A stretch of DNA of 64,000 nucleotides, from NCBI RefSeq assembly GCF_011683915.1, contig NZ_JAAQPH010000006.1:230627-294626 (forward strand), read 5' to 3'. Both the position numbers and the translations under genes were made by a program. The stretch is from Pelagibius litoralis. Its GTDB lineage: Bacteria > Pseudomonadota > Alphaproteobacteria > Kiloniellales > Kiloniellaceae. Positions 7,801 through 15,961 of this stretch are shown piece by piece. The notes under the pieces were generated by a model, which was not told where the DNA came from, did no database searches, and was given only the letters and a program-made list of their open reading frames with translations. How positions within the stretch are numbered: the first letter of the stretch is position 1; every line of letters begins with the position of its first letter.

Positions 7801-8610
7801 ATGGACCTCTTTGAATTTTCACAAGGCTCCCTGCCGCTGCTGGTTTCCATGCCTCACAGCGGCACCCACATTCCGCCCGAACTGGCGGCGCGGATGACCG
7901 AAGAGGGTCTGGCGGTGCCGGATACGGATTGGCATATCCCCCGGCTCTACGACTTTCTCGGAGATCTCGACGTCTCGGTCATCCGGGCGACCCATTCGCG
8001 TTACGTCGCCGACCTGAACCGTGCGCCGGACGGTGCGGCGCTCTACGCCGGGGCCGACAATACGGAACTCTGCCCGATCTCGACCTTCGGCCGCCGGCCG
8101 ATCTATCGCGACGGGCAGGCGCCGGCGGAAGCGGAGGTGGCGCAGCGGCGGTCGGATTACTGGCAGCCCTATCACGACCGCATCGCCGCTGCGTTGGCAA
8201 CGATGAAAGAGCGTCACGGCATCGCCCTGCTGTGGGATGCCCATTCGATCCGCAGCGAGGTGCCGCGCTTCTTCGAGGGGCGCCTGCCGGATCTCAACCT
8301 GGGTACGGCGGAGGGGGCGGCGGCGGCCCCGGACCTGCTGGGTATCCTAACGGCGGTGGCCCGCGAGGCCGAGGCGATCGGTTACAGCCATGCCGCCAAC
8401 GGGCGCTTCAAGGGCGGCTACATCACGCGCCAATATGGCAAGCCCGACGCCGGTATTCACGCGGTGCAGTTGGAGCTTTCCTGGATCACCTACATGGACG
8501 AGGATCCGCCCTTTGCTTTCCGTGAAGACTTGGCGGCCAAGGTGCGCCCGGTGCTCTCCGGCCTCGTTCAGACCATGCTGGCCTGGGCGGAGATGGAGGT
8601 GGATCTCTGA
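7801..8610 (+). CDS. hutG: N-formylglutamate deformylase
   Basis: It hydrolyses N-formyl-L-glutamate to glutamate and formate, the last step of the five-step histidine route. The 269-residue protein belongs to the N-formylglutamate amidohydrolase family: SMPHSGTHIPPEL near the N-terminus, RYVADLNRAPDG at about 62-73 and LLWDAHSIRSEVPRFFEG at about 144-161 supply zinc-binding and catalytic residues. ATG at 7801 is preceded by AAGGA. Together with hutF this fixes the HutF/HutG variant, rather than direct formiminoglutamase. A VOC-family gene follows after 51 bp and may be cotranscribed. Divergent hutC and the shared operator indicate HutC control. Confidence 0.95.
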   Translation: MDLFEFSQGSLPLLVSMPHSGTHIPPELAARMTEEGLAVPDTDWHIPRLYDFLGDLDVSVIRATHSRYVADLNRAPDGAALYAGADNTELCPISTFGRRPIYRDGQAPAEAEVAQRRSDYWQPYHDRIAAALATMKERHGIALLWDAHSIRSEVPRFFEGRLPDLNLGTAEGAAAAPDLLGILTAVAREAEAIGYSHAANGRFKGGYITRQYGKPDAGIHAVQLELSWITYMDEDPPFAFREDLAAKVRPVLSGLVQTMLAWAEMEVDL

Positions 8611-8661
8611 GTCGAAGTCGCCGACAGTGTTGTGAGCAATGGCGAACAGGGGGAGGCACCG

Positions 8662-9051
8662 ATGGCGAAGGTTCTGGGACTTGGCGGTCTGTTCATGGCT
8701 TGCGCCGATCCGGAGGCGACGAAGGCCTGGTATGCTCGGGTGCTGGGGCTTCAGGCGAACGACTACGGCGGTTTCGATTTCCTTCAGCAACAGGCGGTGG
8801 AAGCCTTTCCGGGCGCGGCGCGCACCGTCTTCGCGCCCTTCGACGCCAAGAGCGATTACTTCGCCCCCTCGACGCTGCCCTTCATGTTGAACCTGATGGT
8901 CGACGACCTCGACGGCATGTTGGCGCGTGCCAAGGCCGGGGGAGTCGAGCCGGTCCAGCCCGGCGAGGACTACGACTACGGCCGTTTCGCCTGGCTGATG
9001 GACCCGGACGGCCGCAAAGTCGAACTCTGGGAGCCGGTCAGTCAAGGCTAG
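8662..9051 (+). CDS. VOC (glyoxalase/bleomycin-resistance) superfamily protein
   Basis: This 129-residue single-domain vicinal oxygen chelate protein has the two beta-alpha-beta-beta-beta halves visible: GGLFMACADPEATKAWYARV at the start and LPFMLNLMVDDLDGMLARAK in the middle, ending YGRFAWLMDPDGRKVELWEP. The final glutamate (VELWEP) is a typical metal ligand. GGGAGG at 8651-8656 selects ATG at 8662 over an upstream GTG. It follows hutG by 51 bp and is probably in the hut transcript, though the reaction is unknown. A large inverted repeat follows it. Confidence 0.85.
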   Translation: MAKVLGLGGLFMACADPEATKAWYARVLGLQANDYGGFDFLQQQAVEAFPGAARTVFAPFDAKSDYFAPSTLPFMLNLMVDDLDGMLARAKAGGVEPVQPGEDYDYGRFAWLMDPDGRKVELWEPVSQG

Positions 9052-9063
9052 CGCGAAGAAAGA

Positions 9064-9213
9064 ATCCCCCTCACCCTCCCGCTACGCGGGAAGCCCCCTC
9101 ACCCCGACCCTCTCCCACGAGGGGAGAGGGGGAACCCAAAAAAGGGTCGCTGTCGTTCCCTCTCCCCTTGTGGGAGAGGGAGGGGCCCGCGTTAGCGGGA
9201 GGGTGAGGGGAGT
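9064..9213. repeat. Large complex inverted repeat between convergent genes
   Basis: The left arm starts CCCCCTCACCCTCCCGCTAC and the right arm ends GTAGCGGGAGGGTGAGGGG-like, with an inner arm pair CCCTCTCCC...GGGAGAGGG. The element fills the gap between the VOC gene and the end of hutI, both of which read into it. It could serve as a bidirectional terminator. Repeats of this composition are widespread in GC-rich proteobacteria. Confidence 0.75.
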
Positions 9214-9217
9214 TTCG

Positions 9218-10450
9218 TCAGCCGCCCTGAACGACCTTCCCGTCCTTCACCACCTGATGGCAGGGGTTGAAGCCGATGCGGTAGGCGAGCTCGGCCGGGT
9301 GATCGATATCCCAGAGCACGAAGTCGGCGGCCTTACCGGTTTCCAGGGTGCCGTGGCTGTCCTGCAGGCCGAGGGCGCGGGCGCCGTTGCGGGTGATTCC
9401 GGCCAAGGCCTCCTCCGGTGTCAGGCGGAACAGGGTGCAGGCCATATTCAGCATCAGCAGCAGTGAGGTGGCCGGGGCCGAACCCGGGTTGCAGTCGCTG
9501 GCCAGCGCGATGGGCACTCTGGCCTGGCGGAAAACCTCCACCGGCGGCTGTTGGGTTTCGCGCAGGAAGTAAAACGCGCCGGGCAGCAGCACCGCAACCG
9601 CGCCGCTGGCGGCCATGGCGCGCACGCCCTCGTCGCTGGTGTATTCCAGATGATCGGCGGAGAGTGCGCCGAAGCGGGCGGCAAGCGCGGCGCCCTTGAG
9701 GTCGGAGAGTTGATCGGCGTGCAGTTTCACAGGCAGGCCGGCGGCCCGGGCCGCCTCGAAGACGCGGGCCACCTGTTCCGGGTAAAAGGCGATGTGCTCG
9801 CAAAACGCGTCGACGGCATCGGCCAGGCCGGAGGCGGCGACCTCCGGCATCATGGCGATCACGGCATCGATATAGTCTTCCGGCCGGCCGTCGAATTCCG
9901 GCGGCAGCGCGTGGGCGCCCAGGAAGGTGGTCTTCACCGTCAGCGCTTCGTTCGCGCCCAGGCGCCGGGCAACGCGCAGCATCTTCAACTCGTGTTCCAG
10001 CGACAGGCCGTAACCGGACTTGATCTCGATGGTCGTCACCCCCTCGGCCAGGAAGGCGCGCAGGCGGGGCAGGGCGGCGTTGTAGAGGGTCTCCTCGTCG
10101 GCTTCGCGGGTCTGGGCGACGGTGAAGCGGATGCCGCCGCCGGCCCGCGCGATTTCCTCGTAGGAAGCCCCCTCCAGGCGCAGTTCGAACTCCCGCGCCC
10201 GATCGCCGCCATAGACCAGATGGGTGTGACAGTCGATCAGGCCGGGGGTGATCCAGCGGCCCGCGCAGTCGTGTACCGCGCCGGCCAGATCCGCCGGCGC
10301 GCCGGGCAGCGCGCTTTGCGGCCCCAGCCAGGCAATCCTGCCGCCGGCCACGGCAAGCGCCGCCGCTTCGACGGCGCCGTAAGGTTTGGCGTGCGCCGGG
10401 TCGGCCACCATGGTGGCCAGGCGCGCGCCGGTCCAGAGCTCATCCCACAT
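9218..10450 (-). CDS. hutI: Imidazolonepropionase
   Basis: It hydrolyses 4-imidazolone-5-propionate to N-formimidoyl-L-glutamate, step three of histidine degradation, in the cytoplasm. The 410-residue amidohydrolase shows the metal motif [19 protein letters not shown] near residue 75, [16 protein letters not shown] near 143, the histidine of KLHADQLSD near 244 and the aspartate of [12 protein letters not shown] near 320. ATG at 10450 has an AGGGGAAA ribosome site about 8 nt ahead. It is divergent from hutF, with a HutC operator 55 bp upstream of its start. Confidence 0.96.
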   Translation of the reverse strand: MWDELWTGARLATMVADPAHAKPYGAVEAAALAVAGGRIAWLGPQSALPGAPADLAGAVHDCAGRWITPGLIDCHTHLVYGGDRAREFELRLEGASYEEIARAGGGIRFTVAQTREADEETLYNAALPRLRAFLAEGVTTIEIKSGYGLSLEHELKMLRVARRLGANEALTVKTTFLGAHALPPEFDGRPEDYIDAVIAMMPEVAASGLADAVDAFCEHIAFYPEQVARVFEAARAAGLPVKLHADQLSDLKGAALAARFGALSADHLEYTSDEGVRAMAASGAVAVLLPGAFYFLRETQQPPVEVFRQARVPIALASDCNPGSAPATSLLLMLNMACTLFRLTPEEALAGITRNGARALGLQDSHGTLETGKAADFVLWDIDHPAELAYRIGFNPCHQVVKDGKVVQGG

Positions 10451-10504
10451 GAGTGCCGTTTCCCCTGTTCACGACGTCGCCATTGCAGCGCCACTGCGGC
10501 GTCA

Positions 10505-10518
10505 GTTGTATATACAAC
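10505..10518. promoter_or_regulatory. HutC operator between hutI and hutF
   Basis: GTTGTATATACAAC is identical to the site in front of hutU. It lies 55 bp from hutI and 68 bp from hutF, centred in their divergent promoter region, so one bound repressor could control both. Confidence 0.9.
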
Positions 10519-10585
10519 CTGCTTGGCTTACGCTCGGCTCTCCCAACACGCAAGCGCAAGTCGCCTCTTCTCATAGCAGGACATC

Positions 10586-11977
10586 ATGACGAGCCATAAG
10601 CTTTTTGCAGAGCAGGCCTTTCTTTCAGACGGCTGGGCGGAAAATGTGCTGCTGGAGGTTGATGCGCGGGGTGACCTTCGTCAGGTGACGCGAGATGCCG
10701 CGGCGGGCGACGCCACGCGGCTGGCCGGGCCGGTGCTGCCCGGCATGGCGAACCTGCACAGCCATGCCTTCCAGCGGGCCATGGCGGGCCTGGCCGAACA
10801 TGTGGAGCCGGGCGGAGCAGGCGACGATTCCTTCTGGACCTGGCGGGAGGTAATGTACCGCTTCGTCGGCACCCTGACCCCCGAACAGGTGCAGGCCATC
10901 GCCGCCCAGCTCTATGTCGAGATGCTGAAGTCCGGCTACACGGCGGTCGGTGAATTTCACTATCTGCATCATGGCCCTGATGGGCAGCCTTACGACGATA
11001 TCGCAGAGATGTCGCACCGGACCATCGCGGCGGCCAAGGCCACCGGGATCGGCATTACCCAGCTTCCGGTGCTCTATGGTTACGGCGGTTTCGGAGCTCA
11101 GCAAGCCGGTGAAGGGCAGCGGCGTTTTCTCAATAATCCCAATCGCTTGTTGGGCATTGTTGAGGCGCTTAAGATATCGCATGAGGGCGATCCTCAGATT
11201 CGGGTCGGTCTGGCGCCGCACTCCCTGCGGGCGGTTACGCTTGAGACATTGGATGAAGCGGTGACGGGCCTGACTGCACTCGATCCCGGGGCGCCGATCC
11301 ATCTCCATATCGCCGAGCAGGTGAAGGAGGTGGAGGATTGTCTGGCCTGGTCCGGCAGGCGCCCGGTCGAATGGCTGCTGGAGAACCGCCCGCCCGACCG
11401 CCGCTGGTGTCTGGTGCATGCGACCCACATGAGTGCGGCAGAGACGAAGGGGTTGGCGGCCTCCGGCGCGGTCGTCGGGCTCTGTCCGACGACGGAGGCA
11501 AACCTGGGCGACGGCCTGTTCCCGGCGGCAGACTTTCTGGATGCCGGCGGCGCCTGGGGCATCGGTTCCGACAGCCACATCTCGGTCAGCCCTGTGGAGG
11601 AACTGCGCTGGTTCGAGTACGGCCAGCGCCTTGCCACCCGGCGGCGCAACGTGCTGGCGGGAGAGGGCGCGGCTGCCGCGCTCGGCCACCGCCTCTACAG
11701 CGAAGCGCTCGCCGGCGGCGCCCAGGCCCTCGGCCGTCCCATCGGCGCACTGGAGGCGGGCCGCCGCGCCGACCTCGTGGTCCTCGACCCGGCGACGCCG
11801 GCACTCTCGCAGATGCCCGTCGAGCGCCTGCTCGACGCGACGATCTTCGCCGGCAACTGCAATCCCGTGCGCGACGTCATGGTCGGCGGCGACTGGGTCG
11901 TCTGCGAAGGGTCGCACAGGGACGAGCGCAAGGTGCTGGAAAACTACCGCGTCGTATTGAAGTCGCTGCTGTCCTAG
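10586..11977 (+). CDS. hutF: Formimidoylglutamate deiminase
   Basis: It converts N-formimidoyl-L-glutamate to N-formyl-L-glutamate and ammonia, feeding HutG. The 463-residue amidohydrolase carries PGMANLHSHAFQRAMAGL (about 52-69, metal His-x-His and the HutF-specific FQRAMAG), HLHIAEQVKEVEDC near 238, LVHATHMSAAE near 271 and IGSDSHISVSP near 325, whose aspartate is the fourth metal/catalytic residue. ATG at 10586 is preceded by GCAGGA. It is divergent from hutI and shares the HutC operator. Alternative amidohydrolase functions are unlikely given the motif and neighbours. Confidence 0.96.
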   Translation: MTSHKLFAEQAFLSDGWAENVLLEVDARGDLRQVTRDAAAGDATRLAGPVLPGMANLHSHAFQRAMAGLAEHVEPGGAGDDSFWTWREVMYRFVGTLTPEQVQAIAAQLYVEMLKSGYTAVGEFHYLHHGPDGQPYDDIAEMSHRTIAAAKATGIGITQLPVLYGYGGFGAQQAGEGQRRFLNNPNRLLGIVEALKISHEGDPQIRVGLAPHSLRAVTLETLDEAVTGLTALDPGAPIHLHIAEQVKEVEDCLAWSGRRPVEWLLENRPPDRRWCLVHATHMSAAETKGLAASGAVVGLCPTTEANLGDGLFPAADFLDAGGAWGIGSDSHISVSPVEELRWFEYGQRLATRRRNVLAGEGAAAALGHRLYSEALAGGAQALGRPIGALEAGRRADLVVLDPATPALSQMPVERLLDATIFAGNCNPVRDVMVGGDWVVCEGSHRDERKVLENYRVVLKSLLS

Positions 11978-11979
11978 AT

Positions 11980-12118
11980 CGGATCATGTTTTGACGGAAC
12001 CACTTCGTAGTTGCGCCAAAACATGTGAATCCGATCGCCATCAAACAGTTAGAGCAGATTCACCCGGTCGATGGATCGCCTCCGACGATTCCATCCGACC
12101 GGGATCTGCTCTAGGAAG
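11980..12118. repeat. Two adjacent inverted repeats after hutF
   Basis: The first pairs CATGTTTTG (11986-11994) with CAAAACATG (12016-12024). The second pairs AGAGCAGATTCACCCGGTCG-type sequence (from 12050) with CGACCGGGATCTGCTCT (to 12113). They may act as the hutF terminator or be mobile repeat remnants. Similar palindromes starting GAGCAGAT are common in alphaproteobacterial intergenic regions. Confidence 0.65.
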
Positions 12119-12122
12119 AGCT

Positions 12123-12461
12123 TTGATTAATACAACAAAGCCTCTCACCCGCTGGCCCAATGATGAGATTGCGGCGCTTCTGGGCGATGCCGTCGAAAAA
12201 CGGGACCTCACGACGGCGGTTGTGAAAGATCTGATCCGCCAGGGCCGGCTGCGCTTCGTCGTCGCCGACGTTGGCCATCCGTTGCAGGCCATACCGCTCG
12301 GAGACTGCTACGACTTTTGGAAGCGCGATGTCGCGGACCATCTTTGCGATAAGCCGGAGGGCTGCTCCCTGGGCGGCTTCCGGGGCGCCTACTTCTATGT
12401 TGCCTCTGAATGGGATGATGGTTCCGCTGTGCCTTTGGTTCTGCTGATCAAGTATCACTGA
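12123..12461 (+). CDS. Hypothetical protein
   Basis: A frame of 112 residues begins with TTG at 12123, with AGGAAG four bases ahead. The frame stays open further upstream but that part lies in the repeat. The sequence includes LTRWPNDEIAALLGDAVEKR and ends FYVASEWDDGSAVPLVLLIK, a reasonably globular composition without a signal peptide or membrane helix. It sits between hutF and a terminator, so it may be monocistronic. No family is recognised, and the start is uncertain. Confidence 0.5.
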   Translation: MINTTKPLTRWPNDEIAALLGDAVEKRDLTTAVVKDLIRQGRLRFVVADVGHPLQAIPLGDCYDFWKRDVADHLCDKPEGCSLGGFRGAYFYVASEWDDGSAVPLVLLIKYH

Positions 12462-12614
12462 TGGCGGCGGGCGGCTTGGTTCATGCGTAGGAGGAGAGGT
12501 GACTGACGATTGAGCCAAATCCTCACGAAGAGCCTCCAGAGGAATAATGTTAGTTCTTTCAATCGCAGCCCGCCAGCTAGTGGCTGACATATTGACAGCT
12601 TAACCAGCACGCAA

Positions 12615-12646
12615 AAAAGGCGGAGCCACATAAAGCTCCGCCTTTT
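12615..12646. terminator. Bidirectional rho-independent terminator
   Basis: AAAAGGCGGAGC and GCTCCGCCTTTT form a 12-bp perfect stem with an 8-nt loop and A/T tracts on both sides. It lies between the hypothetical gene on the plus strand and the FAD oxidoreductase on the minus strand, so it can end both transcripts. Confidence 0.88.
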
Positions 12647-12669
12647 CGTTTACTCCAGCGTGCCGTTTG

Positions 12670-14004
12670 CTAAACCCAGGGGCAGTGGCTGTTGGAGGCG
12701 CCGAAGGTGCGGCCTTGGGCGAAGCGGGTGAAGGCGAAGGGCTCCAGCTCCGCCACCCGGTTGTCGCCGGCCAGGATCTTTGCCACCAGCTTGCCGACCC
12801 CGGTCATTTTGAAGCCGTGGTTTGAATCGGCGATCATGTAGGCGTTGGGCAGGATCCAGTCGAAGATCGGCACGTTGTCCGGCGTGAAGGCGCCGATGCC
12901 GCCGTTGGGCCGGTCCTTGAAGTTCTTCCGGTGTCCTTTGAAGCGCGGCATCAGATAGCCCATGGCGGCGGTCAGGTAGTCGGCGAACCAGTCGTCGGCC
13001 TGGTAGTCCTTGTTGTCCCAGCCGTAGGGATCGACCGCGGCCTTGGGGCCGATCTTGATGGGGATGGTGCCGCCCTGCACGCCGGCGCGCTCCATCCGCT
13101 CGGCGCCGTTCTTCCAGTAGACATAGAGATGGTCGGAGATCTCGGCACCGGTTTCCTCGTTCATCACCGGGGTGTTCATCATCTCGACGTGGAGTACCGG
13201 CGGGTCCAGGTCGCGGTTATCGCGGTAGGGCTCATCGACATAGACCTCGCCCTCCAGCAGCCGCCAGTAGGTCCACATGTCCAGGCTGTTGGTGCCGCCG
13301 TCGGGATACTTGGCCTCGATGGTGTCGGGCTTGCCCAGCATCTCCCAGTGCTTGCCGATCCAGGCGCCGTAGCAGAGCACGGCGACGTCGCAGGCGATGT
13401 CGCCCTCGTTGGTGTGCAGCTTGGAGATGCGTCCGTTGGTGACGTCGTAGCCGGTAACCTCGATGCCGGAGAGGATCTGCACGCCGTGCTGAACGCACTT
13501 CTCGGCCAGGCCGGCGACGGCCTGGCGGGTGCCGGCATAGCCCGAGGGTTTTTCGTGCAGCACGACACCGACGTTCTCGGTGTTGAAGTCGGGCCAGTAT
13601 CCTTTCAGGAAAGACTTGGCCTCCTTGCCGACATAAACGTCGGAGCGGTAGTCGGCGGCGTTCTGACTCTTGGTCATGCGCTCGTAGTCGGCGATCTGGT
13701 TTTCCTCGCCGACGGAGATGTAGCCGACCTGCTGGAAGCCGAAGCGCACCGGGTCTTCCATCCAGACGTCGACGGAATGACGCAGGATCGGATGCAGCGC
13801 TTCGGTCATGTAGAAGTTGCGCACGCAGCCGCAGGCGATGCCGCTGGCCCCGGCGCCGGGTGCTGTCTTGTCGAGGACGACGATGTCTTTGCCGGACCCC
13901 TTGCCGCGAGCCTCCAGCTCCATGGCCAGGTGCCAGGCAGTGGAGAGGCCGTGGATGCCGGCCCCGGCGATGACATAGGTTTTTGAATCCGGAAGTACGG
14001 TCAT
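12670..14004 (-). CDS. FAD-dependent oxidoreductase, DAO family (putative N-methyl amino acid oxidase/demethylase)
   Basis: This 444-residue flavoprotein of the glycine oxidase/sarcosine oxidase/dimethylglycine dehydrogenase family has the dinucleotide fold TYVIAGAGIHGLSTAWHLA at 8-27 and VVLDKTAPGAGASGIACGCV at about 42-61. The C-terminal flavin segment NGGIGAFTPDNVPIFDW is followed by NHGFKMTGVGKLVAKIL. It lacks the GcvT-like tetrahydrofolate domain of full dimethylglycine dehydrogenases. It is divergent from an MttB-like methyltransferase, with a HutC operator in the shared intergenic region. A reasonable role is oxidation of a partially demethylated amine or amino acid formed by the methyltransferase. 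The substrate is inferred, not shown. Confidence 0.85.
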   Translation of the reverse strand: MTVLPDSKTYVIAGAGIHGLSTAWHLAMELEARGKGSGKDIVVLDKTAPGAGASGIACGCVRNFYMTEALHPILRHSVDVWMEDPVRFGFQQVGYISVGEENQIADYERMTKSQNAADYRSDVYVGKEAKSFLKGYWPDFNTENVGVVLHEKPSGYAGTRQAVAGLAEKCVQHGVQILSGIEVTGYDVTNGRISKLHTNEGDIACDVAVLCYGAWIGKHWEMLGKPDTIEAKYPDGGTNSLDMWTYWRLLEGEVYVDEPYRDNRDLDPPVLHVEMMNTPVMNEETGAEISDHLYVYWKNGAERMERAGVQGGTIPIKIGPKAAVDPYGWDNKDYQADDWFADYLTAAMGYLMPRFKGHRKNFKDRPNGGIGAFTPDNVPIFDWILPNAYMIADSNHGFKMTGVGKLVAKILAGDNRVAELEPFAFTRFAQGRTFGASNSHCPWV

Positions 14005-14380
14005 GGTGGTGGTATCCTTGTCAGGTCTGATCGACGGATCGTTCCCCCCTGGCGCCCACCTTGACCGTATGGCCCGCTAGGAAGACCGCGTCTGTCTTCC
14101 CGTCTGCGCCGGGCGGAATCGATCCGACCCTTTTCGGGTGCCGCCGGGGCGGTTGTTGACCGCCAGAACCCTGCGCGTTTAGGCCGGAAACGACACCACC
14201 TGTCGTCTATACACGAGACTTTCCGGACTTGTATATACAATTTGATAGGGAAGCAGATCAGCCGCGGCGGCCCGCCACGATTCTGGCGCAACGGGGCCGG
14301 GAGCCCGTGATGCACGCCGCCGGGCAGGCTGTCCTGTCGCACAAACATAAAGGCCTCACCATGAAGGCCGAGGAGGTACC
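14005..14380. other. Divergent control region of the FAD oxidoreductase/MttB pair
   Basis: This 376-bp gap holds the HutC-type operator at 14229-14240 and a strong ribosome site (AGGAGGT, 14371-14377) for the methyltransferase. TATACA-like hexamers flank the operator, but no single promoter could be chosen. No coding frame is convincing. Confidence 0.7.
14229..14240. promoter_or_regulatory. HutC-type operator in front of the MttB-like/FAD oxidoreductase pair
   Basis: TTGTATATACAA is identical to the 12-bp core of the three sites beside hut genes, although the flanking bases are less symmetrical. It lies 140 bp from the methyltransferase start and 224 bp from the oxidoreductase start. It implies that both genes respond to urocanate through HutC. 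Confidence 0.8.
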
Positions 14381-15925
14381 ATGGCACGGGATACGGGGCG
14401 CCGCGGCGGACGGCGCGGGCAGGGGGAACGCAGGCCGGCAGCCGGCCTGAAGCAGCTCGACTGGGTGTTGCCGGAAAACCCCTACGACCCCATAAAAGTG
14501 CTGCGCGACGATCAGGTTGAAATGATCACCGACACCGCCTTCCGCATTCTGGAAGAGGTCGGCATGGACTTCCTCCACTCCGAAGCCCGGGAAATCCTCG
14601 CCAAGGCCGGCGCCAGGGTGGAGCCGGGCAGCCAGCGTGTTTACCTCGACCGCGGTCTGGTGAAGGAGGCGCTGGCCTCGGCCCCTTCCAGTTTCACCCT
14701 GCATGCCCGCAACCCGGCCCACAATCTGGAGATCGGCGGGCGCAGGATCGTGTTCGGCAGCGTCGGCTCGGCCCCCAATTCATCCGATATGGACGGCGGG
14801 CGCCGTCCCGGCAACTACCGGGACTACAAGAACTTCCTGCGCCTGACCCAGGCCTTCAACATCGTGCACTTCGTGGCCGGCTATCCGGTGGAGCCGGTCG
14901 ACCTGCACCCTGCGACCCGGCACCTGGATGCGCTGCGGGATTGTCTGACGCTGACCGACAAGGCTTTCCATGCCTATTCCCTCGGCCGGGCCCGCATTCT
15001 CGACGGCCTGGAGATCGTGCGTATCGGTCACGGCATGACGGAGACTGAACTGGCCGCCAAACCCTGCCTGTTCACCATCGTCAACACCTCCTCGCCGCTG
15101 CGCCTCGACGGACCGATGATCGAAGGCATCATCGAAATGGCGCGGCGCAATCAGGTGGTGATCATCACGCCGTTCACGCTGTCGGGTGCCATGAGCCCGG
15201 CGACGGTGGCCGGGGCCCTGGCCCAGCAGCATGCCGAGGCCATGGCGGGCATGGCCTTTACCCAGATGGTCAACCCGGGTGCGCCGGTGATCTACGGCGG
15301 CTTCACCTCCAACGTCGATATGAAATCGGGCGCGCCGGCCTTCGGCACGCCGGAATACAGCCGCGCCGCCCTGGCCGGCGGACAGCTGGCCCGGCACCTG
15401 GGCATTCCCTATCGCTCCTCCAACGCCAACGCGGCCAACTGCGTCGATGCCCAGGCGGCTTACGAATCCCAGATGTCGATCTGGGGCGCGGTCATGGGCC
15501 ACGCCAATTTCATGATGCACGGCGCCGGCTGGCTGGAGGGCGGTCTCTGTGCCTCCTTCGAGAAATTCGTGCTGGATGTGGAGATGCTGCAGATGATGAC
15601 GGAGTTCCTGCGGCCCCTGGAGGTCAGCGAGGACTCCATCGGTCTGGAAGCGATCCGCGAGGTCGGGCCCGGCGGTCATTTCTTCGGCGCCGCCCATACG
15701 CTGGAGCGCTATGAGACTGCCTTCTACGATCCTATCCTGTCGGACTGGCGCAACTTCGAAAACTGGCAGGACGGCGGCAGCGAAACCGCGACCCAGCGCG
15801 CCAACCGCCTGTACAAATCCGTGCTGGAAGACTTCACGCCGCCGCCCCTCGACCCGGCGATAAAGGACGAGCTCGACGACTTCGTCGCGCGCCGCACGGC
15901 GGAGGGGGGTGCAGAAGCAGCATAG
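14381..15925 (+). CDS. MttB-superfamily methyltransferase (non-pyrrolysine, putative betaine methyltransferase)
   Basis: This 514-residue member of the trimethylamine methyltransferase family has no in-frame amber codon, so it belongs to the non-pyrrolysine branch. Characterised members of that branch take a methyl group from quaternary amines such as glycine betaine, proline betaine or carnitine and pass it to a corrinoid protein. Landmarks are DTAFRILEEVGMDFLHSEAR near 48-67, FGSVGSAPNSSDMDGG near 125-140 and the barrel segments NPGAPVIYGGFTSN and GHANFMMHGAGWLEGG. ATG at 14381 follows AGGAGGT. The first about 25 residues are Arg/Gly-rich. No corrinoid protein gene is in the window. The HutC operator upstream hints at a histidine-derived betaine. 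Confidence 0.88.
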   Translation: MARDTGRRGGRRGQGERRPAAGLKQLDWVLPENPYDPIKVLRDDQVEMITDTAFRILEEVGMDFLHSEAREILAKAGARVEPGSQRVYLDRGLVKEALASAPSSFTLHARNPAHNLEIGGRRIVFGSVGSAPNSSDMDGGRRPGNYRDYKNFLRLTQAFNIVHFVAGYPVEPVDLHPATRHLDALRDCLTLTDKAFHAYSLGRARILDGLEIVRIGHGMTETELAAKPCLFTIVNTSSPLRLDGPMIEGIIEMARRNQVVIITPFTLSGAMSPATVAGALAQQHAEAMAGMAFTQMVNPGAPVIYGGFTSNVDMKSGAPAFGTPEYSRAALAGGQLARHLGIPYRSSNANAANCVDAQAAYESQMSIWGAVMGHANFMMHGAGWLEGGLCASFEKFVLDVEMLQMMTEFLRPLEVSEDSIGLEAIREVGPGGHFFGAAHTLERYETAFYDPILSDWRNFENWQDGGSETATQRANRLYKSVLEDFTPPPLDPAIKDELDDFVARRTAEGGAEAA

Positions 15926-15961
15926 CTGGTTCTGCACGGGGTCGGTTAGTCTCGGCCCGTC

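Noticed and set aside
12111..12590. Minus-strand frame of 159 residues opposite the hypothetical gene at 12123
   Set aside because: Only the first about 35 residues lie outside the opposing gene and look protein-like; it could be a remnant, but support is too weak to call.
14381..15925. Pyrrolysine-dependent trimethylamine methyltransferase
   Set aside because: There is no in-frame amber codon, and no pyrrolysine genes are nearby, so it is the non-pyrrolysine branch.
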